Origin: Adiantum capillus-veneris
Lineage: Eukaryota > Streptophyta > Polypodiopsida > Polypodiales > Pteridaceae
Assembly (NCBI GenBank): GCA_014529385.2
Contig: CM043953.1
Location: forward strand, 86,084,342-86,148,341
Direction: 5' to 3'
DNA length: 64,000 bases
Below are positions 1 to 10,359 of the stretch, piece after piece. The notes under the pieces were generated by a model. That model was not told where the DNA came from. It did no database searches and saw only the letters and a list, made by a program, of their open reading frames with translations. Each line of letters begins with the position of its first letter. Position 1 is the first letter of the stretch. Both the position numbers and the translations under genes were made by a program.

Positions 1-1127
1 CTAAACTGTGTGAAAAAACGGGTCCTGTTTTTGGTTTTTTTCAACTTTTTGCACCTATACACTCTAGAATTCATGTTTGTGAGGTCTATAATGCTAGAGA
101 ACTATCTTTAGTAGTCCTCAACATGTCCTGATGCTTCTAGGGAGAAATAAATATTAAAGTTGTAAGTTATGACAAATTACAAAAATTGTCAAATCCCGTT
201 TTTTAGCCAATTTTAGCTCTTCTATGATTTTTTTGGTGGCTTTCATGATATCCAAATGCAGTTTTGATTTTCTATGTCACATATTGTAACATAAAGCTAA
301 TATTCCTTGAGTTTTGGGACACCTAATACCCTATTTTGCATAGTAGACAACGATGGTTAATTTTTTCAATTATAGAAGAAAACGAAACATTCTAGTATAT
401 CAAGAATAGATTTTTCAATATTGTTAGTTTCTTGTGACAACTACATGAATTTTGTAGGTAGTAACCATATCTAGTCATAAGGATCAAATTTGGCTAGATA
501 TTGAATAGTTTCTATGGGATTCTACAACTCATAATGTTGAACCCAGTTTTTTCATGTTTGCTGTATTTAGCACTTCATCTTTGTCCCCAAGATTCCCCTT
601 GGTAAGAGATGTATTATTCTTTTGACATGCTCCATGGCTCCTTATGAACCTAAAGGACAATAGGGAACTAAGAAAACATGCATATATTATTTTCATTGAG
701 TGTGGCTATAGAAACTTTGATGATAGGTTTGCATAATGGTAAAAATTCAACTTTTTTGTACCTATTTCTTTTTGCAAAACAAAAATAGTGAGTGAGAAGC
801 AATCATATGTTCTGATCACCAACCCATTGAAGCTAACTAGGGAATTTATCTCAAGTCCTATAAAAATCCCTAATCTTATTTTTATGCAACAAAACGTAAG
901 AAATGACTCTTTTGATGAAAATGTACTGGTCCATCAACTTTGGAGGCTTGGTGTGACCAAAAAATGAGAAATTTTACAAGTTTCTAATTTTTTTCATGTG
1001 TAGTAGGCTTTGAACTATAACCTCATGAAAGGATTTTACAAAATGAGTGGATCTACTATGGTTTTGGAGGTTTTTTTCAAAACCCTGAAAGGACACTTTT
1101 ATGTCCTGTTAGGTTACCAACCTAGTG
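1..1127. mobile_element. TTAA-flanked CACTAG-ended element, copy 1 (5' end outside window)
   Basis: The sequence is almost the same as the element at 7703-9029, aligned from about 210 bases inside that copy to its end. It finishes with the terminal sequence TTACCAACCTAGTG and is followed by TTAA at 1128-1131. The homologous locus in the second duplicated copy (25558-25561) has a single TTAA and no element. That shows the right boundary and the target. Short ORFs in it match no transposase, so it is probably non-autonomous. The left end lies before the window. Confidence 0.8.
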
Positions 1128-1131
1128 TTAA

Positions 1132-2032
1132 GTCCTTAATAAGCTTTTGCTTTATCTTTTTCCTCTCATGGGACTACACCCTTATGTGTGTTAATGTCAA
1201 CTGTTTAATCTAAAGAAAAGGCCACCTTCAAAGCCGTGGTGTCGCCCACATAGAAAGACCTCTGAAACTCATTGATTTGCCTTAGCATCAACTGGAAATG
1301 CAACCTTCTTTGGAGCAGTGCTCGTCGTCTCCCTTCAACCACCCAACCTCCTCTCTCGGGCTCCTCTAGACCTCCTCTTCAACAGCGGTTCCCAACTCCG
1401 CCTCTATGAATCCTCACAGCGGCCCGTCCTCAGATCTGGTCTACAGGCCCCAGTACCCTTCTTCTCCTCTGCATAAGGCTCTCCTCCTAGTCACCATTGT
1501 CCCAAAAGCTTGCTCGTCTACGTCCGCGTCTCCAGGGCGGATCCCCGGCAAATTGTGATGCCCTTGCTGCATGCTCTCCCCTATGCTGGTCTCGACCTTG
1601 GCCTCCTTAGCATTGCCTTTTTATTGGTTGGCCTCCACAAAAGCTTGCTACATGACGCTTTTTATCCTCTGTCAGCATTGCCTTTATTAATGTTGCTTGC
1701 CTTAGCCAGAATAGCTTTAGCCTTCACTTATTTTTTAAGAAAACTGCTCTTAGGGGACCGTTCACACATTCCTTATGGCCTTGCCTTTGAACTTCTCACC
1801 ATATTTGGTATACAATGTAACCAAGGCAATGATGAGTACATTCTTATCAACCAAAGCACTTATTTCCTGTAGCATTCTCACCGCCTCCATGTTAATTTGC
1901 CATCGCTTACGAACGAAAACATGTTGGTCGCATTTTATGACATATACATGAATCAAAGCATTTCCAAGCATATCTTTTGGTTTTCATATTGACCAAAGCA
2001 ATGCCAAGTACCATACATATCTACGAAATCGT
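1132..2032. other. Flank left of the hAT element (copy 1), no intact gene
   Basis: This is shared with 25562-26492. The + strand ORF at 1510-1872 is hydrophobic and Leu-rich and is not conserved in copy 2. The more gene-like signal is on the minus strand: the counterpart in copy 2 (25823-26110) reads as a basic, charged protein fragment, but here it carries frame breaks. No known domain is recognised. Confidence 0.5.
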
Positions 2033-2060
2033 CAGGGATTTCATTAAGGTAATCACGATC
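2025..2060 (+). repeat. hAT left terminus and target-site half, copy 1
   Basis: CAGGGATTTCATTAAGG begins at 2033 and is preceded by GAAATCGT (2025-2032), the same 8-bp site that flanks the complete copy (AAAATCGT / CAAATCGT). The CAGGG start and 8-bp duplication are hallmarks of hAT transposons. The inverted repeat GTAATCAC...GTGATTAC follows directly inside. The matching right terminus is missing in this copy. Confidence 0.8.
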
Positions 2061-2260
2061 GGGTGATTACGTCAATAACTTTAGTATTTACACAAAAAAA
2101 TCACGTGATCATGTTAATTGTTAATGTGACTTTTATCATGACCTGCAAAAACTTATAGAGCCGGTTAGCCCTCCGGGTTTTCCATTTTTCCTGGCGGTCC
2201 TTTGGGTATATGTAATAGCTCGGCGGGCCCGCCGAGAAAATGAAAAAACCTGGCGGGAAT

Positions 2261-3233
2261 AATTATATATAGTAAATAGTGTGCTAACCGCGGTCTTTTA
2301 TCTAGACAAATCCTTGGGGAGTGTATCCGAGTGCCGGGGATAGTGATCTCCTTGTGAATTGACCTAGGTTACAAAGTCATAGGTCCTTTTTTTGGGCCGG
2401 ATGTGATTCTTAATTCCGTAACCACTTCTAAAATTTTTTAGTTCGTTTACCGACATAAAAGTACGAAACCAAAACAACTGAAAACTTGGAGAATCATGCT
2501 CATTGCAAAGAAGCCACTGGTCCAAATGAGGGCTCTGATTGGTTTTAGAATATGAGCATATGTAAATGACGAGTAGATAGTCAAGGATCGGATGTCCTAT
2601 ACTAGTGTATCGGGCATATAAAGATCCTTAAAGTCTTGCATTTGAGTTGATTTACACTTGTCACTCCACAATATAAGAGCTATAATCCTTGATTGGATTA
2701 AGATAGCTTTTATATATTGAATTGGTTGCATGGGTGGGCTACAATCCTTCATTGGATACAAGTAGTCCTCAATTGAGTGATTATATTGAAGATTTATTTG
2801 CGTTAGTTCATGCATTGGTTTATACAGAGAGTGTATTATGTATTACAATAGATTATTAATGCAGGAAATGACCAATCGTATATTTTATTGCTTTCGTTTG
2901 TTTTTTTGTAGCAATTGAAATTAGATGGGTCTTATTGTTTGCAAATCAAAGTGGACATATAAATGATCAATATAATAATAATTGCATAAAGAGATTCATA
3001 GCATTGTTATAGTTATTATGCCATGCATAGACTACATTGCAATGTGTATGGTTGCTCACAATATAGGTGATCGATATGTGAATTGACTAGCGTGCATTGA
3101 AAATCTGATATTGTGCATCATGGTTACTTTCATATTGAATGGTTTTTTTAATTTTAATATATATTGAAAATAAGAAAAATGTTTCAAAAACTGAACATCT
3201 GGTCCTTTTGTCTTCTGTTTTAATGTAAAAGCA
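2261..3233. other. hAT 5' untranslated region
   Basis: This is AT-rich sequence between the hAT left end and the transposase start, conserved in copy 2 (26715-27682). I see no convincing ORF. It probably held the transposase promoter and 5' exons or leader, but no clear TATA box or splice pair can be assigned. Confidence 0.4.
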
Positions 3234-5029
3234 ATGGAGAAAAATGTGGGCACAAGTGGTACGAAGAAGCCAAAGAATAAAAAAGCTCCTCGCAAATAGT
3301 GGGATTATGCTCACAACATATGTGGCCGATATATGGAATGTAAATTTTGTCACACAACAAAATCAAGTGGTGCACCATGTATTACGGATCATTTTCTGGG
3401 TAGCGCTAAAAACAATTTTAAGAAATGTGAACATCCTCAAGCACATGTAGTTGCAAAGCTTTTGAGAGAAGAGATCGCCAAAAAGGGTGGAAAGAGACAA
3501 CAGATATATAGCTCTGTGGCTTCGAGTCAAGAGTTCCCAGAGCCAAATATTAACTCCACAGATCCTGTAGTGACGCCAACTAACCTTGGAGAACAACCTA
3601 GGCAAGGAGAGGAAATTGCAGGTAGTGTTCTTTTTAAATGTCACAATGAAGGTGGACTTTGTCAAATGCGTCAAAAATCATTACATCAAAGCTTTCAAGT
3701 GTAGTCTCTAGAAGAATCACGAACTCCACTCGCCAAAGTAATATTCTTTATTGGAAGTGCTTTGGTCATGGTAGACAGTAATCATTGGAAGGCTGCTTGA
3801 AAGAAAGTCAGTGAGTTTAGTCCAGATTTTCAGTTCCTTCTTAATACACGATAAGAAATGTTTTCTTGGACAAATGTTACATCGAAGTCAAAGAGCGTGT
3901 TGGAAAAATAATACTTGGGAATATTTTGCTTTCAGGATGTACAACGGTGAGTGATGGCTAGTCAAATGTTCAGAGAAGACCGCTGATCAATGTAATGCTG
4001 GTTTGTCTAAGGAGAGAAACTTTTATAAAGGAGATTGATAGATCTGGTGCAATTAAAAGTAGCAAATACATTTTTGAGGTCTTGATTAATGTAATTAAAG
4101 AAGTGGGTGTTGAACATGTCATTCAAGTAGTCATGGACAACGCAAAGAATTGTAAAAACGCCAGTAAATTAATAAAGAAGTGCTTTCCACACATTTTTGC
4201 CAATGATTGTAATACGCATAGCTTAAACTTGGTGCTGAAAGATTGGTAAACTTGCGAAGAAACCACATGGTTCGCCAAAATAATTGATACAGCACATTAG
4301 GTTGTGAAATTTATCTTGAAACGACAAAAAGTGTTCGATTTGTATAGGAAGCACATGTCACTGATGTTGAAACTTCCTTCTCAAACTCGGTTTTTCACAC
4401 ACTTTTATACCTTGAAATCACTTCTGTGTAATAAATGCATTGTGATTGACACATTCAATTGTGGTTTGATGAATGGCAATGAGTGGTGATTACCATTCTC
4501 TGGCAAACAGCGAAAAATTGTGGCTAAGTATTTTCATGCAAGGTGGAAGAGTGCTCATATTCCACTCCATAGTGTTGCTTACATGTTCGATCCAGAGTGT
4601 TGGAATTTATATTTGATGTCCAATACATAGGTGGTAAGCGATTTCTATCACGTGGTCAACACGTTCTACTCCAACGTTCAGGACCGAATTGATTGCTTCA
4701 AAGAAATGAGTGCATTTACATTAAAAGAAGGTCCTTTTGCGAATGATTTTGTAAAGGTAATGGAAAAAGAGCAACCTGCATGGAAGTGGTGGATGATGAA
4801 TGGTGGAGAGCATCACTCTACCTTACGTCCCCTTGCAATGAAAATACTCGCAGAATGTGCAGCAAACTCAAGTTCAGAGAGAAACTGGAGTATGTACAAG
4901 TATGTTCATAGCACTATTTGCAACAGACTATTAGTAGATAGAGCAAAAAAATTAGTGTATATGTTTTGCAACAAAAAGATATTGAATCACATCGAAAGTG
5001 TTGGCTACGATGAGGAAATGCCAGCCTAA
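3234..5029 (+). pseudogene. hAT transposase pseudogene, copy 1
   Basis: The reading starts at the ATG at 3234. After a basic stretch comes a BED-type zinc finger (Cys-X2-Cys near 3342, later His/Cys). A DUF659-like block follows (~3740-4249, with the SDG..NVQRRPLIN and VVMDNAKNCK motifs), then a central helical region. The C-terminal hAT dimerisation segment is at ~4780-5000 (WWMMNGGEH, LAMKILAECAANSSSERNWS). Such proteins catalyse cut-and-paste transposition. In-frame stops at 3297-3299, 3959-3961, 4247-4249 and 4298-4300 are shared with copy 2. Others, such as the one ending the ORF at 3704, are private. A central ~250-bp segment kept in copy 2 (about 28929-29174) is missing here between short similar sequences around 4470-4485. 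The gene is clearly dead. Confidence 0.92.
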
Positions 5030-5084
5030 TTGTATGATTGTCAAAACGAAGATGAAGAAGACTTCAATGTTGGTGTATCTCAAT

Positions 5085-5259
5085 TGTCAGGACAATGGTA
5101 GGACCGGACAGCAGTCCAAGGGCCAGGGAATGAATGGCTCACTACAGCTAGGAGTCAAGAGCTAGGCATGGGTTAAGGGAACCTACTTGTAAGGGCCAAG
5201 GGCTATAATTAGGGAGATTGGGAGGAGAACCACATGCCAGTCTACCCTTTGCCCTTTCA
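5085..5259 (+). repeat. 5' LTR (175 bp), copy 1
   Basis: It begins TGTCAGGACAATGG and ends CCCTTTCA, giving TG...CA borders. The same 175-bp unit recurs at 12953-13127, 29774-29948 and 39954-40128. Confidence 0.9.
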
Positions 5260-5261
5260 CT

Positions 5262-5280
5262 CATATCAGAGCTTAGGGGA
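5262..5280 (+). promoter_or_regulatory. Primer binding site (initiator Met tRNA type), copy 1
   Basis: TATCAGAGCTTAGG starts four bases after the 5' LTR. It resembles the plant retrotransposon primer site TGGTATCAGAGC. Copy 2 has the better-preserved GTATCAGAGCTCAGG at the same place. Confidence 0.7.
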
Positions 5281-5349
5281 GAGAGGAGTGATGGAGGAGA
5301 AGCAACAGAGAGCATGGCTAGGCATCGCTTTGCATGCCTTCACGGATTA

Positions 5350-5350
<1 letters not shown>

Positions 5351-5419
<69 letters not shown>
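5351..5419 (+). repeat. (CT)n microsatellite in the LTR element leader
   Basis: This is a nearly pure CT array just inside the 5' LTR. The same array at 30037-30120 in copy 2 differs in length. The Ser/Leu- and Arg/Glu-rich ORFs over it are artefacts of the dinucleotide repeat. Confidence 0.95.
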
Positions 5420-5422
<3 letters not shown>

Positions 5423-5576
5423 CGACTTGAGCATGAGGCGTGGCCTCTCAAGGGCACTCTCTCGTGCTCTCCGGCCATGGACAAGCCAACAGGGCATGGC
5501 CGTGGAAAGGACTTCTCCACAGGCGGGGAAGGCGAGAAGAGAAGCCGACATGGCAGGGCCATGGGAGCGGCTGCTT

Positions 5577-5596
5577 GGGGGGGGGGGGGGGGGGGG
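5577..5596 (+). repeat. Poly-G run (20 G)
   Basis: This is an uninterrupted run of G. The same locus in copy 2 (about 30287) has only a short G run, so it expanded, or was mis-sequenced, after the duplication. Confidence 0.9.
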
Positions 5597-5599
5597 AGG

Positions 5600-7698
5600 A
5601 GTTTGTTGCATGCACCACCCCTTGCATGATCCAAGAGGAGCATGGTGTCGAGCACAATCTGCAGCAAGCTGGAGCTTATCGGGTGCGCGGAGGGCCAAGG
5701 AGGGGAACACGTCAAAGGAGGGCGGTTTCAATCTCAGAGCAGCTCGCATTCTCGGCGACTCTCTCCTTGCACAGAAGGCAGCATGCTGCCATAGCTAGGA
5801 AATTCAAGCAAATTTGTTTTTCACACTATGGGGCACCCTAGGGTGCCCATGGACCACCCAAGGGTCCCGTTACACTACCAGGTGGACATGCACTACAATG
5901 CAAAGTTGCATGGCCATAGCAAAATGCCAATTTGCAGTAGAACATCTGCAAAGGGAAGCTGCAGCAATACCAAACAAGACACGGGACAGATAATTTCCGG
6001 TCGTCAGAAATTTGAAATGCGAAGATGTGCAAGCCATTACCATGCACGACAAGGTCGTGTTTCCAAGGAATTTCTATTACCTTTTTCGAGGTACCAAAGC
6101 ATCAATGGTGATGCAGCTCTTGCGTTCAAGAAGCTGCGATAATGAGAACGTGAACAATATTCGTCGCTCACCTTCAAAGACAAGGTATGAATATTTGTTG
6201 CGCTTTTCTTGTTTAATTAGTTCCCAGTATGCAGTGGTCAATTGTTATGCTGAAGCACGGCTCACTTGGTATCCAAGGTGTTGTTCTAATCGTAGAGCAA
6301 GGCTCATTAGGTGCATACAAACTGTTGTGTTACGTAGAACACTCCAAGTTAGCCCTTGCAACTTTTTATCATGCATGGCATGTACATATCTACAAGGGAA
6401 CTATCCCAAGCAAGGCTTTCATTTTTGTACTACTAGAATCTGGAGTATGCTAGGAAACTATCCATTGGAGACATTTCTACAACTGTATGGTATGACCATT
6501 TCATGGTTGTACCTAGGACGAGTTCTAGCTGCAGTAAGGCAAGTGTAGGCAAGGCCTATAGTTTGTCATGCGAATTTCTTTCTCGCTTATTTTTCATTGG
6601 CAAAGCAGGCAAAAGTGCTCGGCATGGTCGACCATTTGTCATAGCCTGCAAAACTGCAAAACAGTCAGGAGTCTCTTTTCTTGAGTTTTTAGAGTTGAAT
6701 TTTTGTTAAAGACATGGATCTTATGCAAAGTTTGTCCAAGCTTCAGGGACAATAGTAATCAAGCTACGCAGGTACACATACAAGTAATTTTCTACTCCTT
6801 AATAAAATGTACAACAGGACAAGGTCCATTGTCTGTGTATGATCGACAAGGTTGATTTTTTTTCATAAACCTTGTTTGTTAGCATGAAAATCCATTTGCT
6901 ATGAGCTCTCTGGAACTCTATACGTAGTTATGCAAAGCACAGCTTTCATTTCCGGATCTTGCATTGTGATTTTCCGCGTTTGGATTATGCTATGAGCATC
7001 AAAACTTGGAGGGATTTATCAATTTGCCTGCATGTTATGCAAAGACGGTGTACATGATACACAAGAGCACTCTCTCTCTCTCGTGCAACAGAATAGTCTA
7101 TGAGACGGATTGGAGCGCGTTTTTTCTTCGATATCTCTAGACAACTGGTTAGCAGGATGACCAGGTTAGACAATTTTAAGTTTTGCTTGTTTTTCATGTT
7201 TTCACATTTATTTTGGACAATTTTGTATGTTGTGCAAAGCAAAGTGGTTTGATAGTTTTACGTGAAGCCAGCAAGGCATGTATGTTTGCGGCCATCACTC
7301 TCGACGAGTGCTTACAATTTTGCATGCAAGGCATGCTAGTTGGGTGGACTCAATTCTACCGCCTCATGAAGTACGCTTCCGCTATCACACTCGCAAATCT
7401 CTCAAGGACATGATAAGTGATGGATTGTTTAGCATGGTTTTTGGTTGCTGTAGACACACAACAACACTAAAAGGAACCTAAAAATAGGACTTATTTCAGA
7501 GGCAAAGTTCCCTATTTGAGTCATCCTCTTCTCGTCACGACCGCTACAAGATTGATGGGTCAAGATGTGACTTGTGTTTTTTGTTACCTTTCTCAAAGAG
7601 AGCGTTATACAACCAGAATGTTGAATACTTATAGGATAAGCTGAATGCTACACGTGAGATGCACACGAGCATGAGCACAATATATACAAGGTAATACC
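5600..7698. other. LTR-element interior, copy 1, left part
   Basis: No ORF here is conserved in both copies, although the nucleotide alignment to copy 2 is good. A single AATGG at 6104-6108 is the empty site of the 5.3-kb insertion at 30805-36092 in copy 2. I see no gag-like zinc knuckle. Confidence 0.6.
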
Positions 7699-7702
7699 TT
7701 AA

Positions 7703-9029
7703 CACTAGGTTGGTAATGGGACACTTTTATGTCCTGGGACACTTTTATGTCCTGTTAAGTGACCATTTTCCTTGAATTATGTCAAGAGTTTCAAAATTGA
7801 CTTTGAGGTGCTATCTATCTAGAAAGTTGTCTCGTGAGCTGAAATAAACTCGACATTTTTTTGGATTATCACTTCCATCTTTAACTTTGTCCTTGCACAA
7901 CATTTCACAACCTAAACTGTGTGAAAAAACAGGTCCTGTTTTTGGCTTTTTCAACTTTTTGCAACTATACCACTCTAGAATTCATTTTTGTCAGGTCTAT
8001 AATGCTAAATAACTATCTTTAGTAGTCCTCAACATGTCCTGCTGCTTCTAAGGAGAAATAAATATTAAAGTTGTAAGTTATGACCAAATTACAAAAATTG
8101 TCAAATCTTGTTTTTTAGCCAATTTCGGCTCTTTTATGATTTTTTTGGTGGATTTCATGATATCCAAATGCATTTTTGATTTTCTATGTCGCATATTGTA
8201 ACATAAAGCTAATATTCCTTGAGTTTTGAGGCACCTAATACCCTATTTTGCATAGTACACAACGATGGTTCATTTTTTCAGTTATAGAAGAAAACGACAC
8301 ATTCTAGTATATCAAGTATAGCTTTTTCAATATTGTTAGTTTCTTGTGACAACTACATGCATTTTGTAGGTAGTAACCATATCTAGTCATAAGGATCAAA
8401 TTTGGCTAGATATTGAATAGTTTCTTCGGGATTCTACAACTCATAATGTTGAACCCAGTTTTTTCATGTTTTCTGTATTTAGCACTTCATCTTTGTCCCC
8501 AAGATTCCCCTTGGTAAGAGATGTATTATTCTTTTGACATTCTCCATGGCTCCTTATGAACATAAAGGACAATAGGGAACTAAGAAAACATGCATATATT
8601 ATTTGTATCGAGCGTGGCTATAGAAACTTTGATGATAGGTTTGCAGAATGGTAAAAATTCAACTTTTTTGTACCTATTTATTTTGGCAAAACAAAAAATA
8701 GTGAGTGAGAAGCAATCATATGTTCTGATCACCAACCCATTGAAGTTAACTAGGGAATTTATCTCAAGTCCTACAAAAATCCCTAATCTTATTTTTATGC
8801 AACAAAACGTAAGAAATGACTGTTTTGATGAAAATGCATTGGTCCATCAACTTTGGAGGCTTGGTGTGACCAAAAGATGAGAAATTTTACAAGTTTCTTA
8901 TTTTTCCATGTGTAGTAGGCCTTGAACTACAACCTCATGAAAGGATTTTACAAAATGAGTGGATCTAGGAGGTTTTTTTCAAAACCCTGAAAGAACACTT
9001 TTATGTCCTGTTAGGTTACCAACCTAGTG
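7703..9029. mobile_element. TTAA-flanked CACTAG-ended element, copy 2 (complete, 1,327 bp)
   Basis: It starts CACTAGGTTGGTAA and ends TTACCAACCTAGTG, a perfect 14-bp terminal inverted repeat. It is flanked by TTAA at 7699-7702 and 9030-9033. Just inside the left end the 16-mer GGACACTTTTATGTCC (itself an imperfect palindrome) occurs twice; it occurs once just inside the right end. The homologous locus at 37313-37316 has one TTAA and no insert. There is no transposase ORF, so it is non-autonomous. The CACTA-like tip suggests En/Spm, but the constant TTAA target suggests piggyBac. The superfamily is undecided. Confidence 0.88.
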
Positions 9030-9033
9030 TTAA

Positions 9034-10355
9034 CACTAGAATGGTAACATGACACTTTTATGTCCTTGGACACTTTTGTGTCCTGTTAAGTGACCATTTT
9101 GCTTGAATTATTTGAAGAGTATGAAAATGAATTTCTAGGTGCTATATATCCACAAAGTTTCCTTATGAGTTGAAAAAAACTTGGCATTTTTTTTTGAGTA
9201 TTGATCTCACCATTAACCTTAGTCTTGCACAACATTTTTGAACCTAAACTGTGTGAAAAAACAGGTCCTGTTTTTGGCTTTTTTTCAATTTTTGGCAACT
9301 ATACCACTCTAAACTTCATGTTTGTGAGGTTTAGATCGCTAGAGGTTTGGCCTTCATAGTTCTCAACATGTTTTGATGCTTGTAAGGAGAGCTAAGTGTT
9401 AAAATTGAAAGTTATGACCGATTTACAAGAATTGTAGAATCCTGTTTTTTGGGAAAAATTAGCACTTTTATGATTTTTTTGGTGGCTTTCTTGATATCGA
9501 AATTCAATTTTGATTGTGTAAGTGTAATGTGTAACATAAAGCTAATCTTTCTTGAGTTTTGGGGGACCTAATATGCTATATAGCATAGTATATGATGATG
9601 GTTGAGTTTTTTTATTGCTGAAGAATACGATACATTTTAGAGTAGCAAGTATAACTTTCTCAATATTGCTAGTTTCTTAGGCCAATTGTGTGTATTTTGT
9701 AGGTAGTGACCATATCTAATCATACACTACAAACTTGGCTAGATATTGAGTAGTTTCTATGGGTTTCTAGAGGTCATAATGCTAAACCCATTTTTTTCAT
9801 ATTTGCTGTATTTAGCACTTTATCATTGCCCCCAAGGTTCCAATTGTAAGAGATCCGTTATCCTTTTTGACATGCTCCATGGATCCTTTTGAATCCAGAG
9901 GCCCAATTGGAACTAAGAAAACATGTATATATAGTATCTGTATTGAGCGTGACTATAGAAACTTTGATGATAGGTCCGCAGAATGGCAAAAATGCAAGTT
10001 TTTTGTACCTATTTTTTTTGCCCAAAAAAAATTTAGTGAGGTAAAAGCAACCATATGTTTTGGTCACCAACCCATTGAAGTTAATGGGGCATTTTATCTC
10101 ATGTCCTACAAAAATCTCCACTCGTAAGAAATTGTTGTTTTGGGCAAAATGCATGGGTCCATCAACTTTGGAGGCTTGTAGTGACCAAGGGATGAGAAAA
10201 ATTACAAGTTTCTCATTTTTTCCATATGTAGTACTTATTGAACTATAAGCTCATGCAAGGATTTTTCAAAATGAGTGCATCTACTATGGTTTTCGAATGT
10301 TTTCCCAAAACCCTGAAAGGACACTTTTATGTCCTGTTAGGTTACCATTCTAGTG
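9034..10355. mobile_element. TTAA-flanked CACTAG-ended element, copy 3 (complete, 1,322 bp)
   Basis: It starts CACTAGAATGGTAAC and ends GTTACCATTCTAGTG, a perfect 15-bp terminal inverted repeat. The TTAA sites are at 9030-9033 and 10356-10359. It shares its left TTAA with the preceding element in a head-to-tail arrangement. It is homologous to copies 1 and 2 throughout but more diverged, and is a separate subfamily by its terminal bases. No transposase is recognised. Confidence 0.88.
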
Positions 10356-10359
10356 TTAA

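Noticed and set aside
1510-1872. Leu-rich membrane-like protein of 120 residues
   Set aside because: The frame is not conserved in the sister copy at 25.9-26.3 kb, while the opposite strand there looks more gene-like.
5318-5841. Overlapping 122-154-residue ORFs on both strands near 5.3-5.8 kb, and similar at 29.9-30.4 kb
   Set aside because: They span the (CT)n and poly-G arrays, occur in several frames on both strands, and are not conserved in one frame between the two copies.
7703-10355. Plain CACTA (En/Spm) classification of the 1.3-kb elements
   Set aside because: The tips agree, but all sites seen share TTAA; without a transposase the superfamily cannot be fixed, so it is left open.
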